Source: Glutamicibacter mishrai (GTDB lineage: Bacteria > Actinomycetota > Actinomycetes > Actinomycetales > Micrococcaceae). From it: a stretch of DNA of 64,000 bases. The stretch is from positions 2,294,001-2,358,000 of the forward strand of contig NZ_CP032549.1 in the NCBI RefSeq assembly GCF_012221945.1. The letters are read 5' to 3'. Below are positions 62,608-64,000 of the stretch, piece after piece (position 1 is the stretch's first letter; every line of letters begins with the position of its first letter). Position numbers and translations under genes: made by a program. A model generated the notes under the pieces. That model saw only the letters and a list, made by a program, of their open reading frames with translations. It had not been told where the DNA came from and did not search any database.

Positions 62608-62995
62608 TGGGTACGGTCCTAGAGAAAAAGAACGAACGAAAAATGAGGCTTTGCGCGACAGGCTGGGCCTGCCACGCGGTTTCGTTGGCCTTGAGGGGAC
62701 CGATGCCGGCGGCTTCCGGCAACTTCCTTGTAGGGTCCAGTTGGAGCTCGATGAGCTAGAAAAATTATGGAGCCTGAAGTCCCGTTTTGACAAGTGGAAA
62801 CAGGTACTTTTGGGTGAAGTGAAAATAAACTATTTGGCGCGGTTTTTCGGGGCTGATCATCTGGCAGATCGGCAAGCTGAAAGATCGCCGGGAATGGCGG
62901 ATCACGCAGCTTGAAGCCGGTCGCCGATTTGGCGCGCGAGGTATCACCGGCTAAGATCATTTAGGTGCTTGACCCTGTGGTCACGGCACAAGTTC
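62608..62995. other. Intergenic region, nothing recognised
   Basis: About 390 bp between the GNAT start and tRNA-Val. Short overlapping frames on both strands lack ribosome sites and family features. It should contain the promoters for both genes. Confidence 0.5.
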
Positions 62996-63069
62996 GGATC
63001 TTTAGCTCAGTTGGTTAGAGCGTTCGCCTCACACGCGAAAGGTCGCTGGTTCGAGTCCAGTAAGATCCA
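62996..63069 (+). tRNA. tRNA-Val(CAC)
   Basis: Acceptor GGATCTT/AAGATCC, anticodon stem TTCGC/GCGAA with loop CTCACAC gives CAC (reads GUG), T-loop GTTCGAGTC. CCA not encoded. Confidence 0.95.
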
Positions 63070-63072
63070 CGA

Positions 63073-63102
63073 AAAAATGCCACCAGCGATGGTGGCATTT
63101 TT
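63073..63102. terminator. Terminator shared by tRNA-Val and the LLM oxidoreductase gene
   Basis: 13-bp stem AAAAATGCCACCA/TGGTGGCATTTTT with loop GCGA; A- and T-runs suit both strands. Confidence 0.9.
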
Positions 63103-63106
63103 GCGT

Positions 63107-64000
63107 TTAAGCTCCGAGCAGTTCGTGGACGCGGGGCTTCACTTCTTCGCCGAGCAGTTTGATGCTGTGCATCATCGCCTCGTGGGGCAGCGTTCCCGCC
63201 GAATACTTGATGTCAGCCCGCGACAAGCCCAGTTTCCTGGTGGCCGAGGCGAGCTTCGACGCCACGGTGTCAACGCTTCCGGCCATCATGGCCCCATCTG
63301 GTCCCATGGAAGCTTGGAGCCGCATCTTGCTGGCTGGCGGCCATCCTCGTTCAGCCCCAAGGCGGTTCATGGTCCGCTGGTAATGCGGCCAGAGGGTTTC
63401 CAGGGCTTCTTCGTCGCTATCTGCGACCAGCCCGTGGAAGTGGGCGGCGACGGGTTGCTCTTCGTGGCCGTATTCCTTCAGCGCGCGGTGGTACAGGGAC
63501 ACCAATCCTTCAAAGCCGGAGGGCTGGCCGCCGATGATGGCAAGGAAGAGCGGCAATCCGTGGCGCGCGGCCCGGACCACGGATTGCGGGCTGCCGCCGA
63601 CACCCACCCACGTGGTCAAGGGCTGCTTCTCCAGCAGCGGGTAGACCTGCTGGTTGCGCAATGCCGAGCGGTGCTTTCCATGCCAGACCACTGGGTTACC
63701 GTGGCGCAATTTCGCCAGGAGGTCCAGCTTCTGCTCGTAGAGCTCTTCATAGTCATCCAGTTCGAAGCCGAACAGCGGGAACGACTCGATAAAGGATCCG
63801 CGTCCGGCCACGATTTCCGCACGGCCCTGGGAGATAGCATCCAAGGTCGCGAAGCGCTGGTAGACCCTGACTGGATCATCGCTGGAGAGCACGGTCACGG
63901 CGGTGCCCAGCTTGATGCGTTCGGTGGTGCTGGCCAAGGCGGCCAACACGATCTCCGGTGAAGACACGGCGTAGTCGTCGCGATGGTGTTCACCCACGCC
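63107..64000 (-). CDS. LLM-class flavin-dependent oxidoreductase, 5' end beyond window
   Basis: Luciferase-like FMN/F420-dependent monooxygenase family. About 297 residues are visible; the frame continues past the window edge, so the start is missing. Features: GEHHRDDYAVSSPEIVLAAL (the family substrate/flavin loop), RIKLGTAVTVLSSDDPVRVYQ, GRAEIVAGRGSF and WVGVGGSPQSVVRAARHGLPLFLAI. Close to the group annotated as LLM-class oxidoreductases of ~340 residues. Substrate unknown. Confidence 0.9.
   Translation of the reverse strand, partial: GVGEHHRDDYAVSSPEIVLAALASTTERIKLGTAVTVLSSDDPVRVYQRFATLDAISQGRAEIVAGRGSFIESFPLFGFELDDYEELYEQKLDLLAKLRHGNPVVWHGKHRSALRNQQVYPLLEKQPLTTWVGVGGSPQSVVRAARHGLPLFLAIIGGQPSGFEGLVSLYHRALKEYGHEEQPVAAHFHGLVADSDEEALETLWPHYQRTMNRLGAERGWPPASKMRLQASMGPDGAMMAGSVDTVASKLASATRKLGLSRADIKYSAGTLPHEAMMHSIKLLGEEVKPRVHELLGA

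Overview
The window is a chromosomal segment of a high-GC actinobacterium, most likely a Micrococcaceae member close to Glutamicibacter/Arthrobacter. Evidence: the 16S rRNA signature, GTP-dependent PEP carboxykinase, the carD-ispDF-cysS-rlmB block beside an LpqE-like lipoprotein, PhoU/SenX3/RegX3, DUF4193 and DUF2516 proteins, and frequent GTG starts. The genus is an inference from memory; no search was run. Nearly everything is housekeeping. I see no transposase, integrase, phage gene or CRISPR array.

Layout. 1-10.5 kb: 3' part of pckG; PadR regulator overlapping an alpha/beta hydrolase; NO detoxification (nsrR, hmp) with a dyad operator; an acidic hypothetical protein; manB; a RecQ-type helicase with a C-terminal phosphoribosyltransferase-like segment; a membrane-anchored repeat protein. 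10.7-20.8 kb: tRNA-Ser(GCT), prolyl oligopeptidase divergent from a large FAD/NAD(P) protein, tRNA-Ser(TGA), quinone oxidoreductase, cstA-ybdD, a helical hypothetical protein, aldo/keto reductase, EthD protein, tRNA-Thr(CGT). 20.9-28.1 kb: secreted TAP-like hydrolase, holB, tmk, a Cys/Met-metabolism PLP enzyme, DUF2516, gpmA, DUF4193, phoU. 28.2-35.6 kb: senX3-regX3 (PHO-box-like repeats upstream), LpqE-like lipoprotein, carD, fused ispDF, cysS, rlmB.

35.6-53.2 kb: two tandem, nearly identical rRNA operons (16S-23S-5S, no spacer tRNA) as 6,015-bp direct repeats about 9.93 kb apart. Between them lie a GlcD-type FAD oxidase with low-GC3 codons, tRNA-Pro(CGG), tRNA-Gln(CTG), tRNA-Glu(CTC) and about 1.6 kb with no supportable gene. 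After operon 2 come a short-chain dehydrogenase and an independent orphan 5S rRNA unit with its own promoter and terminator.

53.2-64 kb: an orphan sugar-ABC ATPase, otsB and otsA (trehalose synthesis), a membrane-anchored DsbA-like protein, tRNA-Thr(TGT), a DUF808 membrane protein, a compact two-gene restriction-modification system, a GNAT acetyltransferase, tRNA-Val(CAC) and a partial LLM-class flavin oxidoreductase.

Many genes have a TAnnnT -10 box only 6-7 nt before the start codon, which points to widespread leaderless transcription and was used to choose several starts. No clearly new system is evident. The least explained items are the RecQ/PRTase fusion with its repeat-protein neighbour, the restriction-modification pair, the inter-operon island, and the orphan 5S unit.
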